Source: Datnioides undecimradiatus (lineage: Eukaryota; Chordata; Actinopteri; Lobotiformes; Datnioididae). Taken from it: a stretch of DNA of 64,000 nucleotides. The number at the start of each line of letters is the position of its first letter. Positions within the stretch are counted from its first letter, which is position 1. Made by a program: the position numbers and the translations under genes. The notes under the pieces were generated by a model that saw only the letters and a program-made list of their open reading frames with translations, made no database searches and was not told where the DNA came from. Below are positions 1 through 11,635 of the stretch, in pieces. The DNA lies in NCBI GenBank assembly GCA_008933995.1, contig WARS01000007.1, positions 8,921,676-8,985,675 on the forward strand, read 5' to 3'.

Positions 1-284
1 ATCTTCTAAGACTTATTTCATTTCCTGGAAGGAGAACACAAGATGATTTTTTGCAGGTTCTATAACTAGAAATACTCATATTTCATTTTCCTGCAAAGCT
101 GCCTCAACTCACCTTATTCTCTCTTTTTTTTGGCTAAAATTGGCTTCTGCAGCTTTTGACTCATTCAGAAAAAAACATTTTCAGCTAACTAAGTCCCACA
201 CTGTAATGTGACTCACAGACCAAATGTAAATGTAATAGCTAAATGTAATAGTTAGACAGGAAAGCTGTAGTCCAAGAAGTTGGC
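1..284. other. Gene-free AT-rich sequence
   Basis: No reading frame, splice-flanked exon or repeat family is recognisable here. The sequence is AT-rich and low in CpG, like most of the window. Confidence 0.5.
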
Positions 285-600
285 AGGGGATTGAACAGGA
301 AGATTGCAAACAAGCACTGAGAGGCAGGACCACTAAGGAAGAAGCACAATAGATGGTCTGGCACAGAATGAATAGAAGTGAGCCAGTTTATTAGAAGGCT
401 AAAGAGGGAAGTGAGAACAGGTGTGCAGGTAGGTGCGGCCAGCGGTGGCAGGATCTGAACAGGAGGGAGAAACACGGCAGGGAAACAAAGCAGCCAAGGG
501 TAGGTAAGGATGGGGAATCATCTGGTATTGTGACACACAGCAAGATTGCAGGATGAAAACTGAACCATCTCCCTGACAACTGAGCAAATTGAGGCTATGT
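285..600 (-). repeat. Possible teleost dispersed repeat, 3' tail type
   Basis: Read on the minus strand, this pyrimidine-rich stretch of short Cys/Pro/Ser-like codons runs into an AATAAA-containing stretch near 390 (AATAAACTGGCTCACTTC). It resembles the 3' tails of fish retroelements in which an AATAAA sits shortly before the end. The overlapping short frames on this strand have no recognisable domain and are explained by composition. The family assignment is from memory of fish repeats and is uncertain. Confidence 0.3.
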
Positions 601-2240
601 GGCTGGAGGCTGTTAGTCTTGATTATTATGGACTTATACAAACATCACAAAGATAGATAACAGACAAGGCCAAGAAGCTGGGGTTGGGTTATACAGTGGA
701 TCAATACATAAAATAATAGTTGTGGGGGGAAAAAAACTAAAACAAAAAATGTGAATAAGTAAAATAAATGTGATAATAAAATAAAGTAACAAAGGACACA
801 AGCAGGAGCAAATGTCAATCGCCCGACAAAAACAGAAGTGTACAGCCATGCTAGTGGCTCTCCAAGACTGCATGGAGGTGCACTGGGGCTTAAAGCTAAA
901 GGCTAGCATCGGGATATGGTCGCCATCTTATTTTTTCATGATATTTTTGAATTATTTTACAGCGATAGCAAGTTCTTAATAGGAAATAGCTCGTTATTAC
1001 AACCACCGCCGCCATATGTCAGACAACATTGACAATGTCTTTTTTTTTTTTTTTACAAAGAAGAAAGGTGAAGATGTCCAGTATGTCTGTGTGATGAGAC
1101 CTCAAAGACCATTTCAAACTTCTCAAGGACTTTCATGACACAACTGTGAAGTAAATCAACCACATTAATGGAAAGTCCTGGAATGGTTTGCTGGTGTCTG
1201 AGAGCATCATGTGTAGTCATAAATTCTTCAGGTCAACAATTTAACCACCATTTTAAATCACAGCTTGACATATGTCAGAGTAAGAAACCATAGCAACCAA
1301 TAGCGCCGCCACGCCTCAGGCTCTATTTCCAATTAACTGACTGCTGGAAAGAAGTTAACTTGAAGTTAAACTGACAACACACAAAGTCGAATTCAGAAAC
1401 TTTCTAAGAAGTAACACTCACACACACAAATGCACACACACAAACACGCACACGTCAACAGACACACATGTTGCACAGAGATGCGCAAACCTCAGGTGGA
1501 AATGCAACAGATCATCGGTGTGGGTTTCTGCTCTCAGTGTGAGTCTGATCAGCTGATAAGCAACTTCTCTCTCTCACACCACACACACACACACAATTAC
1601 CTAATTACTGATTATCAGACTGTGAACTCTCAGCAGACTAAACACTGCAGCTCTGTCTTTATGTGTGCGTGCATGTGTGTGTTGGTGCGTTTGTGTGTCA
1701 GAGTGAGAGAGAGAGAGACCCTGTCTAACAAAGCTTTTATTCCTCCTTGAAAACCCTCCAATAGGAGCCAATTAGAACACAATGCAGCTGATAGCATGTA
1801 TTTATCAGGCCACTGCTCCACTCCCCCTCCACTTCTGGTGGCCATGGTGGAGGTCTGCACCCTCAGTGTGAAGCAGACTGTGTTCAGTCTGAAATATTCA
1901 GGGAAATAATGATTTCTGCGGATCCAGGTGATCTGACATCTGGCATGGACTGAAGACCTGTCACTGTTCATAAAAAAGACTTCTTCAGTTAAAGACTGCT
2001 GTGGCCAATAACAACTGTACCTATACCTGTGAGTGAACTGACCGCAGCTATCAACAGAGGCAGTCCACCCTCAATGTATGCACAGTCTCCTTAGGGGAAT
2101 AGTTCCTTTTGATGGAATGAAATCTTTCCTCTCTTCTCTTAGTTCTCTGTCCCTTTCCTTTTTTGCAGCTCTGTGTGTTTTGCCACAAAGATCAGCAGCT
2201 CAGATCTACCAACACAGCAGGGCAAGACAATGAAACCCCA
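601..2240. other. Gene-free region with CA-rich tracts
   Basis: No gene is seen. 1415-1465 and 1575-1595 are CA-rich. 1660-1715 is TG-rich and then GA-rich. A T-run of about 15 lies near 1040. The part from about 1730 to 1970 looks more complex and is listed separately as a possible conserved non-coding element. Confidence 0.5.
1730..1970. promoter_or_regulatory. Candidate conserved non-coding element
   Basis: The segment is non-repetitive and has an ATTA/TAAT homeodomain core (GGAGCCAATTAGAACACAAT) followed by TGATAGC and TTTATCAGG, which are GATA-like sites. It has no coding potential. The call rests on texture only, since no alignment could be made. Confidence 0.25.
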
Positions 2241-2242
2241 GA

Positions 2243-2247
2243 GTGTG

Positions 2248-2293
<46 letters not shown>

Positions 2294-2306
2294 TGTGTGT
2301 GCGTGT
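2243..2306. repeat. (GT)n/(GC)n microsatellite, Z-DNA prone
   Basis: 64 bases of uninterrupted purine-pyrimidine alternation: GT repeats, then a GCGCGCGC block, then more GT. Confidence 0.95.
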
Positions 2307-4551
2307 TCATCTATGAACGGATATTAATGTCAGACGGGAAATTAAAAGCCAAGTTTGTGTGTGTCTGTGTTCAGTGCAGGGGTCTGTAGTGGCAGCCTGA
2401 CAGATATGAACACACACACACACATACACACACACACAGTCTAGATTTGTATTCAGTGATGCAGCTTAGTGTTGCCAGACTAGATAAGAAAGGATAAACA
2501 CTAGAGATGTCCACAGGTCCACAGACCTGTTCAGAAAACACCTCTCCGTGAATAAACAGTGAATAGTTCCCTTCTATCTGGCGCCTCTAGGGTCTAACTC
2601 AACATTTAGTCTAATCTACATTTAATCTTCAGTCTCTCTTGTAATTGTTGTTTGTGAGGTTAAAAAGTTGTAAAGTTTGAGACTCAGTAGCTTCTACCAG
2701 AACATGTCATTGTCTTTTTTCAGTAGATGGAGTTTGTTCACTTGAACCAGGCTAACTAGTGTTGCAGTAATGGGCTTACTTTTTCAGTTTTTCAGTCGAG
2801 TCAGTTCCTTGCTGCGTGACTGGTAGTTTGACAGACTGGTGCAGATGCTGGAGGCATTGGCAGTCAGGTAGCTTCTCCCAAAAGCTGAGAAAAGTGACTC
2901 CCGCTAACTCCAAAGTTGACTTTAGCTGGCATGCTAACACTACTGATGAGGTGGTTTTAGCGTTGGAGGGGTTTTGATGAAACTTCTACAGCTGATGTGC
3001 AAACAGGACAAACGTTAAGCTCAGTCTGTTTTTAGTTATTACCTTGAAAACACAGAGCGACTCATTTTCTGTTTCATGTTTTACGTGTCTGGTACAGAAT
3101 ATCTGATCATGCCTGTCTGTCAAGGATATGGAGTTGTTGAAAAGCACCTGTGACAGAGCTGTGCAAGGCAACAATAGTAATGTCATGAGTATTGTAATTA
3201 CTTTTCGGGTTGAGTAATTAGTAATTGTCGTCCCATTATTGAAGCTATAATGAATCAGAAACTTATAAACCATTTAACACTGTAAGATCACCCTCAATAA
3301 AAGATCACCCTCAGAGGAAGACGGGTGGAGTGGTGTGTGATATCATATAACATCACATGTGACAGCTGTGGAGGTCAACATATCGGTGAAACATCAAGAA
3401 GCAAAAACAACTGAAACAGTTATAAATTGTCAAAACACTCACAACATCCTCTGGGAATACGCAGGAGTCAGGACATTCACCAGACACCAGATCTTTGAAC
3501 AGAGACTGATTCAGCCATCTCCCCCTGCATACCACCACGTGATATCACAACACAAAAATGTCCAAACTTTGAGTGTGTGACAGGAACTGAACCACCTCCA
3601 TAATGAGCAATCTGCTGAGAAAGAAAGAGGTGTTACTGTCAGCCATTGTTGGAGCAGACACATTTCTTTTCTCATCTAAACATTTGACTGCCTCCATATT
3701 AACAGTAAGTACAAAATGAAATATTAATTTGAATAGTAAACTTCAATGGAAATTCTAACATGATAATTAAGATCATTATAAATACAAATACAACAGATTT
3801 ATCACCTAAAGTCCAGCTTATATATCTCGGCCAATGGCATTAGCTATTAAACACCTTAAATATTGGGGGAAAAAGCGAGAGAAAATAACTTTTCAGTGGA
3901 GAAAGTAATTATACCACGTAAAGCTGAAATTGAGTGTATTTTGGAGGAAAAAGACCAAACTTGCTCGAACCAAAGATGGCCAACTAAATGTAGGTCCTTC
4001 TAATTAAAAAGAAAATGTCAGTTGTTGCATCTTGTCAGTTGGGGTCTTGTTAGCGCCTGAAAACAGCAATGAAATTGAAACATGCAAAAAACCTCATTAA
4101 ACACCAAATTAAGAGTTTAGTTGTCCAGTGGCAGAAAACCAGGAACTATCTCAGAAATGTTTGCATATTTAATTGTCTCACGTCATGCACATACACACAT
4201 GAAAACTTTACTGTTTAATTTTCTGGTAATTAAAAGACAAGTTCCTCTTCAATTTTCATTCAACTTGTCCAATTTTTGAGAATGGGAAGGTTGAATATGA
4301 GTTTTATTAAAGTGGAACTCTGCACACTCACTTAGTTTGTCAAAATCAAAGTTTTCTTTAGTCTAATAAGAATATTAAGGTCACATCTTCATGTTCTGAA
4401 ATTAAATTTTCATCTTTCTAAATTTCTCCAGCATCAGGTTTTGGTGGTGGGCAACCAAAATGGTAATAGATAAAAGACCTATGTTAATGTACATGTGTGT
4501 ATAAAAGTGAGACGTAAATACATTAAATGAGTGGAATAAACAGGGTTAAAA
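2307..4551. other. Gene-free region with a weak retroelement-like trace
   Basis: CA repeats lie at 2410-2440. 3355-3420 gives a short peptide (CDSCGGQHIGETSRS) resembling the GIY-YIG region of Penelope-type elements, treated under findings. No other feature is seen. Confidence 0.4.
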
Positions 4552-4625
4552 ATCACCCATCCATCCAAGCAACATATCCCAGGGTGGGTCGCAGTGGCAG
4601 CAGCCTAAGCAAAGAAGCACAGTTG
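4552..4625. repeat. Fragment of a common fish LINE-derived repeat
   Basis: The stretch CCATCCATCC, then GGGTGGGTCGCAGTGGCAGC and AGCCTAAGCAAAGAAGCACA, matches the well-known fish repeat that starts with a CATCCATC tract and a GGGTCGGGTCGCGGGGGCAGC-like block. Only the first ~70 bases are recognisable. Confidence 0.5.
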
Positions 4626-7598
4626 GAAGTGGCCAGGTGGCCTTAATCGGTTGAATTTTAGATTATTCAGCTAACTGCGAAATGTCCTTGGTGCTCCTGC
4701 AGAACCCCTTGACAAGACCCCTCTGGGAAAACAGTCATAATGCTTAGATTTCACTGGTCATGTCTCTGTGACAACACATCTGAAACAGTGTTTCATGGTG
4801 TTTTGCCTGCCTGATTTTAGTGACTGGCACTAATTTTGTTGAATTGGTCATTTTTTCCAGTCTTTTGACCGTTAACCATGTGTTTTTTACAATTCTGAGT
4901 CTGCACAGAGTGTTTTCTTTTGAAAACTGACTGAATACTACAAACACTTTTGACTTCCTGCCCAGCTCGGCCTCCACAGAGTATGCACTTAGTAGGCACA
5001 GTTTTAAGGATAGCTTCTAGTTTTATGCTAGGCTAATGTAATTGCCTATATGTATGTTCTAGGACTATTTTAACTTGTATACATGGTTTGTACCCCTACT
5101 GAAACATGGTTCTCTATGCTTTTCCTGTATACCTGCAGCTAACTGTGAGTGTGTGTCATTACTGGTTTGAACACCAGTCTGACTGATATACTGCAGTGAC
5201 ATGCGTTTTACACATCAGTTCTGGCCCTGACATTTGGGGGTGCATGTTTGCAGTTTTGGAAAGTTTTGGTTTGGAAATGTTGCACTGTTGTCTCATCACA
5301 GTTCAGGATGTATCATTCACTGTCAGTACACAGTGTAACATAGAGTCCATGCCACTAATTCTCTTCATTTCACACAAACTCATCACCACAGTCTGATAAA
5401 GCAAAGAGCTGTAAATGTAATGAGTTCTTTAATGGAGGATAATTAATTAAATCAGCTTCATCCTCATGCAGGACACGCTGCACAAAACCACAGTGTTAGC
5501 ACACAAGAAATTAAAATTATTTTAATTAACTTAGTGTATCATCAACACAAAGGCAGGGGAAAAGTAAAAAACATGAAGTGGTTCATGGTCTGAACTTTTA
5601 TAATCATGATGTAATTGAAGAATTTATTACTATTAAATTTAAGTTAATTTAAATGTTGCTCATCAGTTAACTTACATTTGAGATAGTTAATTATTTTAGT
5701 CAGTTTAGAGCCTGGGACAACTCTTAATTACCCCACAAACTGTCAGATGTAAATTACCATTCACAGAACTTTCCCTGATGATGCATTTAATGACATCTGA
5801 GAATTCAAACTCGCTTGTCGAAAACTATTGAAATGTCAGGATGGTGAAAATTGTGATTTGATCACATTTTTACTGTAATATTTCTGTATAAGCATCTAAT
5901 AATCAAGAGAACCAGATGTTGTAATTAAAAGGCTAAAAAAAACTTGAATTTAAGACGTGATCAACATGTCATCATTAATGATGACGTCATTATTTTTCAA
6001 AACTTCCAGTAACTAGGTAGCTAACTGCAAATGACATCAACAGTCATCATAAAGACTGACAGTAATTAAAGTTTTGTCATAAATACAAGATCGATATCAT
6101 GGATAATATCTAACATGTTCATTGTTAGAGTGTGTTTGGGAACTAACCTTTCACTTCCTTTTCACAGTAGCTAATGTTTATTCATAAAATGTAGTTTTGT
6201 CCAGAAAGATGAGGAAATAGAGGTGGAATGACATTCAGCGCGGTACACAGCCAGACTTAAACAGCAGATGTAAAGATTACATGGTTTGTCTCAGATTATT
6301 GTAATTTCTTGCAGCACCGAGGCTTCTATACTGCAGCCAATATTTGGATCTCAGATGTTGGAGTATCCTTGAATAAACCAGTAAGGAGACTTCTCAAAAC
6401 TGCATGTAGCCCCACTTTTAAAGGAGTTTAATTATAGCAATAATGAAGCAACAAAAAACAAGTCTAAATATTGACAGTGATGGATTATCTTTCTGTAGAG
6501 AGTGTCAAGTCTCTGTGGGTTCATTTGATTTGATCAATGGAATTGAAAAAAGTGATGGATGATGTTGGAAATGATATGTAGGCTTTATAGTTCTTGTGTT
6601 GGAATGTGTAAAACCCTTCATAAACTGAAACCGGTTCCTGATACCAATTATCGGTGTTGGCCAGACTGTGGGATGAAGTTGGCCGGTTTGAGGCCAGAAT
6701 CAATACACGGAGGTGTTATCAGTTTATTAGCAGAGGTGGTGTGCCAGCAACTCCCCTGATAAGATTGTAATGTAGCTGCAGTCCAAACAGCAGCTAAATG
6801 GACTGAACAAGCTGCTGTTTGTGTCCGTCGGCTGGAAGTCGGATCGTATCTGCAAAACAAAGAGCAGCAGAGAGACGGCAAACAGAGAGAGAGGAGTTTG
6901 GAGGCTTTAATCAATGCTGCTCAGCCAGGGATGGAGGGAGGGAATAGAGAGGTACAGACAGCAGGAATGTGAGAGGTACAGGAATGAAGAGGGGGACATG
7001 GGGGAAATGGAGGGTTTTGTACTGCTGCCCAGTGAACAAAGACCCCCTGAAAACTGCTTTGGTGGCCTATCATGGACATCTTGCTAAGTCAACCTTTTAA
7101 CTTTTACCAATGGATTTCAGCTGCAGAGAGCACGCGTTTTTGTGTTATTGTGGGGAGTGTGAGGCACTACAAACCACTTAAGCCACAGCAGCACAGGGCA
7201 GACACACAGGATGCGCTGGTAATGAGTTGCGTGCAGCAATTTATTCATCATTATCCCACTAAAATAGTAATTTGTGGGGATAATAACTTAATGACATGTG
7301 AAATCATTAAAAAAAAATTAAAATCATTTACTATGATAACTGCATCGACGATTTGGGTTCTATTTTACAAACAAAAATTTTAAATCTTAACAAAGCACTA
7401 TTGCATGTTGTGGCAAAACAGTGAGCAAATGAGACGATTCAAGTACTAAAATCAGTATAATGAAAATAATTGTTAACACTATTAAAATTTGTTGGAGGAC
7501 CAACCAAACAATATCAGCGAGCCTCTAAAAACAAAGCTGGAAGCAGGAAAATGATCCACAGACTAAAGAGGCTGCTGGCAGAGTCTGGTATATGAACC
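4626..7598. other. AT-rich gene-free region
   Basis: No exon or repeat family is identified. 5420-5460 and 5610-5830 are rich in TTAATTAA and ATTA cores. 6640-6850 is a higher-complexity segment with TTATCA/GATAAG motifs. Both could be regulatory, but nothing in the sequence proves it. Confidence 0.45.
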
Positions 7599-7623
7599 AA
7601 AAAAAAAAAAAAAAAAAAAAAAA
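7599..7623 (+). repeat. Poly(A) tract of 25
   Basis: An uninterrupted run of 25 A. It could be the tail of an old retroposed sequence ending here on the + strand, but I recognise no body and saw no flanking target duplication. Confidence 0.9.
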
Positions 7624-9581
7624 GACAAGACTGTAACAAGAGTTTTTAGCATGCTTCGGTTTGCAGTTAGCAGTTGTGTTTGTGTTATCACCAAGAGCCA
7701 AACTGTGTCACACAAAGTTGACAGCACTGAATCATCATCTCAGCAGCAGGATACACAGCTACCATATCAGCTACCAGTTCAAGTTTTAGAGTATTCCATG
7801 GAAGCGGCGGAGAAGTGTACTGAAGTTGAAAAAGTATTCATAGAAAAGATCTGTCCATTCTTTTTCAACACCAAGGCAGAAATTAGACCTCTAAGTCACA
7901 AGTTTGGGTTTGTTTTTTAAGCTAACATCCACCATGAGCTCCTCATCACCTTTGGATAAAGTAAGTTTTGGACATGACCTCCTTCATTTTCTTGCAAGAT
8001 GTTGTTACACATTTCCTGGCCACCTGCGGCAGCACTGAGAGCACTGCTGCCAAACACAATATTGCTAAAAATGAGCTGATGTGAGGTTGATGTGCTGTAA
8101 AACCCAAAAACCAAAACTAAAGAGTTGGTGATGAATCTATATGTTCAGGACTACCAGACATCTTTCATTACATTGGTTTTATTTACTGTCAGTAGAAAGG
8201 GGGAAATATCGAAAAGTGCAGATTTGAAGAGTATTTAAACTGAAATGTTACTTGAAAGCTTGTTACTGTGCTTGTTTTATTGTGCCCTTTAAACACCCGG
8301 AGGAACACTTATTTTTTACAAACTAAGTAATATAAAATGTGAGTGTTACAAAATCAACTATAAAGAGGGAGTCAACAAAAAAAATAGGTCCTACTCTGCT
8401 GTCACATGTCATATTGAGTGGTAACCACGGATACGAACCTTCTGCATGCACTTGCTGACATTTTCACTTGTTGAGCTGGAGATGTTCCTTGACAAAGAAA
8501 TAATTAAATATTCTGAAGTTTATTACCCACTTAACTAAATGTTTGAACTTTTTTTATGTAACTGACATTTGTATTACAAATTCATATTAGTGTTGATTGA
8601 ACTACTTTTACAAAAATATGAGTTATTAGTTTATTCTGAAGTGTGGCAAAAAATGTAGGCTTAAATGTTTTTCAAATGTACATATACAGTATGTATAAGG
8701 GGTATATATCTCGGTATTGCAACAGCAGGTGGACAGTTTTTTTCCTGCTGAGATGATGAAAATGATTTTTTCATCAGTGGAAAAAATAAAACAGGAAGAC
8801 ACAGAAACTTCTGATTCCACAGTGCAGAGCAAAGGAACCAAGTCCCATCAGTAGAAACTAGGCAGGTGGTTCCTGGCTGTCATTAAGAGCAGAACAGTAG
8901 GTGCAGACAAGACGAGGACGTCCTGATTTATGTCAACATCTGAAAAGATGCACACAGAGGGCTGAATATGAATAAAACACTAACCAGGAATGATGACTGC
9001 AAATAAAAAAACACTTGCCTCTGTTATCACTCTGCTGTCTAGAGCACAAACTAAAACATATTCAGATCATATAAAGACAACAAACATGAAGTTGAAGGTG
9101 ATGTTGAGTCATTGTGACACAGACTGAGATCATATACGTAAATCAGGAGGATTTATGGTGTGGAACACATCAGCTCACCAGCTACAAACACACCAGACAG
9201 TAACCAGTACATAGCCACTCTGCAAACACACACATGTGCACCCGCACATGCAGGCACGCACCCACACACACACAAACACACACACACAGTGTGTCTGTTC
9301 ACAGGCAACTTCCCTCTTCCTGCTTCTCAGTATTCCGGCGGCAGTGGCAGGGAGCGCTGCCAGCGCCTATCGATCAGACATTTAGCTGAATGTTCTCATC
9401 GAACAGCCGGCTGCTGCGGACGAGACGCACGTGGAGAGACTGGGAAACAGCCTCTCACACTCACACACACAGCAGAAGAAGAGGATACAGAAAATAAATG
9501 AGACTCATGTATGATGGCAGTAACAGGGAACTAATAAAGCTGTTAACTAGTAATAGTAATAATTAAATAGCAATTCACTTA
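7624..9581. other. Gene-free region
   Basis: Nothing recognisable to 9180. 9220-9290 is CA-rich. 9300-9440 is a GC-richer unique segment (around GGAGCGCTGCCAGCGCC) with several CpGs that could be regulatory. Confidence 0.45.
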
Positions 9582-9952
9582 TATGCTGAGGGCCAAAAAT
9601 ATCTGGACACTCAAACAACATGTCAAGTGTGACAAGTTGAATGTGCCATTCCAAATCAATGGGCATTAATCTGCTGCTGTAACAGGCTTTTACGCCAGAT
9701 GTTGGAACCCAGCTACAGGGATTTTGCTCCCATTGATGGTTGGTGATGAGTTCTGGTTTGCAGTCAGTGTTCAAGTTCATCCCAAAGCTGTTGGATTAGG
9801 TTGAGGTCAGGAGTCTGTGAAGACTGTCGATATAAAGTTCTGAGCACACCGTTGCACTAAAAGCTCAAGGTTCATCTTTGTTGTAACTAAGGGACAGTGC
9901 CCAAATCAGAGCTGTACGGTCAGAGGGTCCAGATATTTTTGCCCACAAAGTA
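9582..9952 (-). mobile_element. Non-autonomous Tc1-like element, about 370 bp
   Basis: Imperfect terminal inverted repeats are visible: CAAAAATATCTGGAC at 9593-9607 and its complement GTCCAGATATTTTTG at 9927-9941, close to TA dinucleotides at both ends. Inside, the minus strand retains pieces of a Tc1-type transposase C-terminus: DLNLIQQLWDELEH near 9785-9810, equivalent to the family's SPDLNPIE-LWDEL block with the catalytic Glu replaced by Gln. This is followed by the GGGTTCCAACATCTGG stretch shared with the fragment near 57280. Stops interrupt the frame. It is an internally deleted, immobile copy. Confidence 0.75.
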
Positions 9953-10912
9953 CATGTTTGACGCAAACATTGAATTTAAAAAAAAAAAAAAAAACTTCTT
10001 TAAAACTACAAAACGAGTCCTGTTGGGAAAAGCTCTTCCAAAATACGAATGGTTCAAAAACAGGATTGTTCTTATCCTCTTCTCCCGTAAAAGAGATACC
10101 GGTACATGAAATACTTCAGCAGGACCTACAGTAAATCCCACATTTGTGTAGCTTGTGAATCAGTCGGATTCTCATACAATCTCCTTATCAGACTTTTGAA
10201 AGTGGTCAGAAAGATTTTCTCTGCCAGTTAACTCTTTTCACAGTCTTTTCTTCTTCTTGAGGTCCTTGATAGCAGTAATTCTCAGCTGCTTGACAGGTGA
10301 CTCTGTAAGACTCTGTAGATGCATGGATGCAAACCCTCCTGTCCATACACTGTCACTGCTGGACCAGGATAACAACTGGCAGGAGAAATCATAAACCAAA
10401 GCACAACTTCTTAGAGAAAAATGCTGTGTTAGGATTGGAGAGAGCTGCTGCAGCCAGTGTGGAAGTAATGTTAATCGCTCAAGGTATTGTGTTGAGCTGG
10501 CATCAGAGCACATGAAAGCAGGATTCATAATGTTGCCTAACAACTTTAACAACAACAGTGTGAGTCTGTCGGTGGCAAAAACAAGCACTTTTAGCGGATG
10601 TGCACTGATGGGATGTAACTGTCCTATACTGAGCACTGTAGCCTGTTTCCAGGCTAACGACTCGCTCAATACTGGGTCACTTTCAACAACTGCCGTCCTT
10701 AGTAGTCATTCAGATGCAAAATATGGGAAAATGGGTCCACGTTCAAAAATACTTAAGTTTTATTCAATATTCGCATGTAGACGAGCCAAATGTCAACATT
10801 TTGTAGGCTTTGTGAAACTGTGAAATACTCTGATTATTTGAATACATCAATTACAGCGTTATCTTGTTTTTTTCATTCTGCGGTCCAATAAAGAGGAAAA
10901 AAGTATACATAT
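9953..10912. other. Gene-free region
   Basis: A poly(A) run lies at about 9978-9995. A 143-codon minus-strand open frame (10238-10669) overlaps unremarkable DNA. It has no recognisable domain and I do not call it a gene. Confidence 0.4.

Positions 10913-10954
<42 letters not shown>
10913..10954. repeat. (AC)n microsatellite
   Basis: About 21 uninterrupted AC units. Confidence 0.95.
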
Positions 10955-10956
<2 letters not shown>

Positions 10957-11219
10957 CTAGGTACAATATTTTCATTTCATTTATTTTTGTCTGTTAAAAC
11001 AATCAAAGTTAATTGGTGTTCACTCACTTCAAGCTTGTTCAGTGTTACATCAGGACTCCGCGAAGAGGATTATCAGCTGCTACATAAAACCAACAAAAGG
11101 CGACATCGACTTCAACAAGATCAGCATCAGCTGAGGAGAAGGTCAACAGCCAGTTGAGATAAGCATAAGACTCATTCAGCTGCAACATAACACAACACAA
11201 CACAACACAAGACAGCATC

Positions 11220-11430
11220 AGAGTGGGAGAAAACAGACAACAGACAGAGAGAGTCATGCAAGAAAGAGAGACAGAGGGTGACACCTACAGACAGGCAGAA
11301 AAAGACAAACAGAGAAACATGCAAGAAAAGAGAGAGACACAGAAAAAGAGAGACACACAGAAAAAGAGAGACACAGAAAAAGAGAGAGACACACAGACAG
11401 ACAAACAAAAAAAGCAGACGGGCAGACAGT
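11220..11430. repeat. Purine-rich degenerate minisatellite
   Basis: Units close to AGAGAGACACAGAAAAAG, about 16-18 bases, recur most regularly at 11325-11400. One strand is almost entirely A and G. The Lys/Glu/Arg-rich or Phe/Leu/Ser-rich frames here are products of the repeat. Confidence 0.8.
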
Positions 11431-11551
11431 AAGAGGAGATAAATCAGAGTGAGACAGTTGTAGTCAGCGGGTGAAATGATGGAGAGGAAACTAATGGTCA
11501 ACTTCCCTTCAGCTCAGTGTGTGTATGTGTGTGTTTGTGCATATGAGCATC

Positions 11552-11553
<2 letters not shown>

Positions 11554-11634
<81 letters not shown>

Positions 11635-11635
11635 G
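11554..11635. repeat. Compound (GT)n(GA)n microsatellite
   Basis: About 30 GT units run directly into about 11 GA units ending at 11635. CA-rich tracts follow at 11710-11735, with an A-run near 11745-11759. Confidence 0.95.

Noticed and set aside
10238-10669. 143-codon open frame on the minus strand
   Set aside because: No recognisable domain, no start or splice context, and it ends in a Lys run from an A/T-rich tract. Probably chance.
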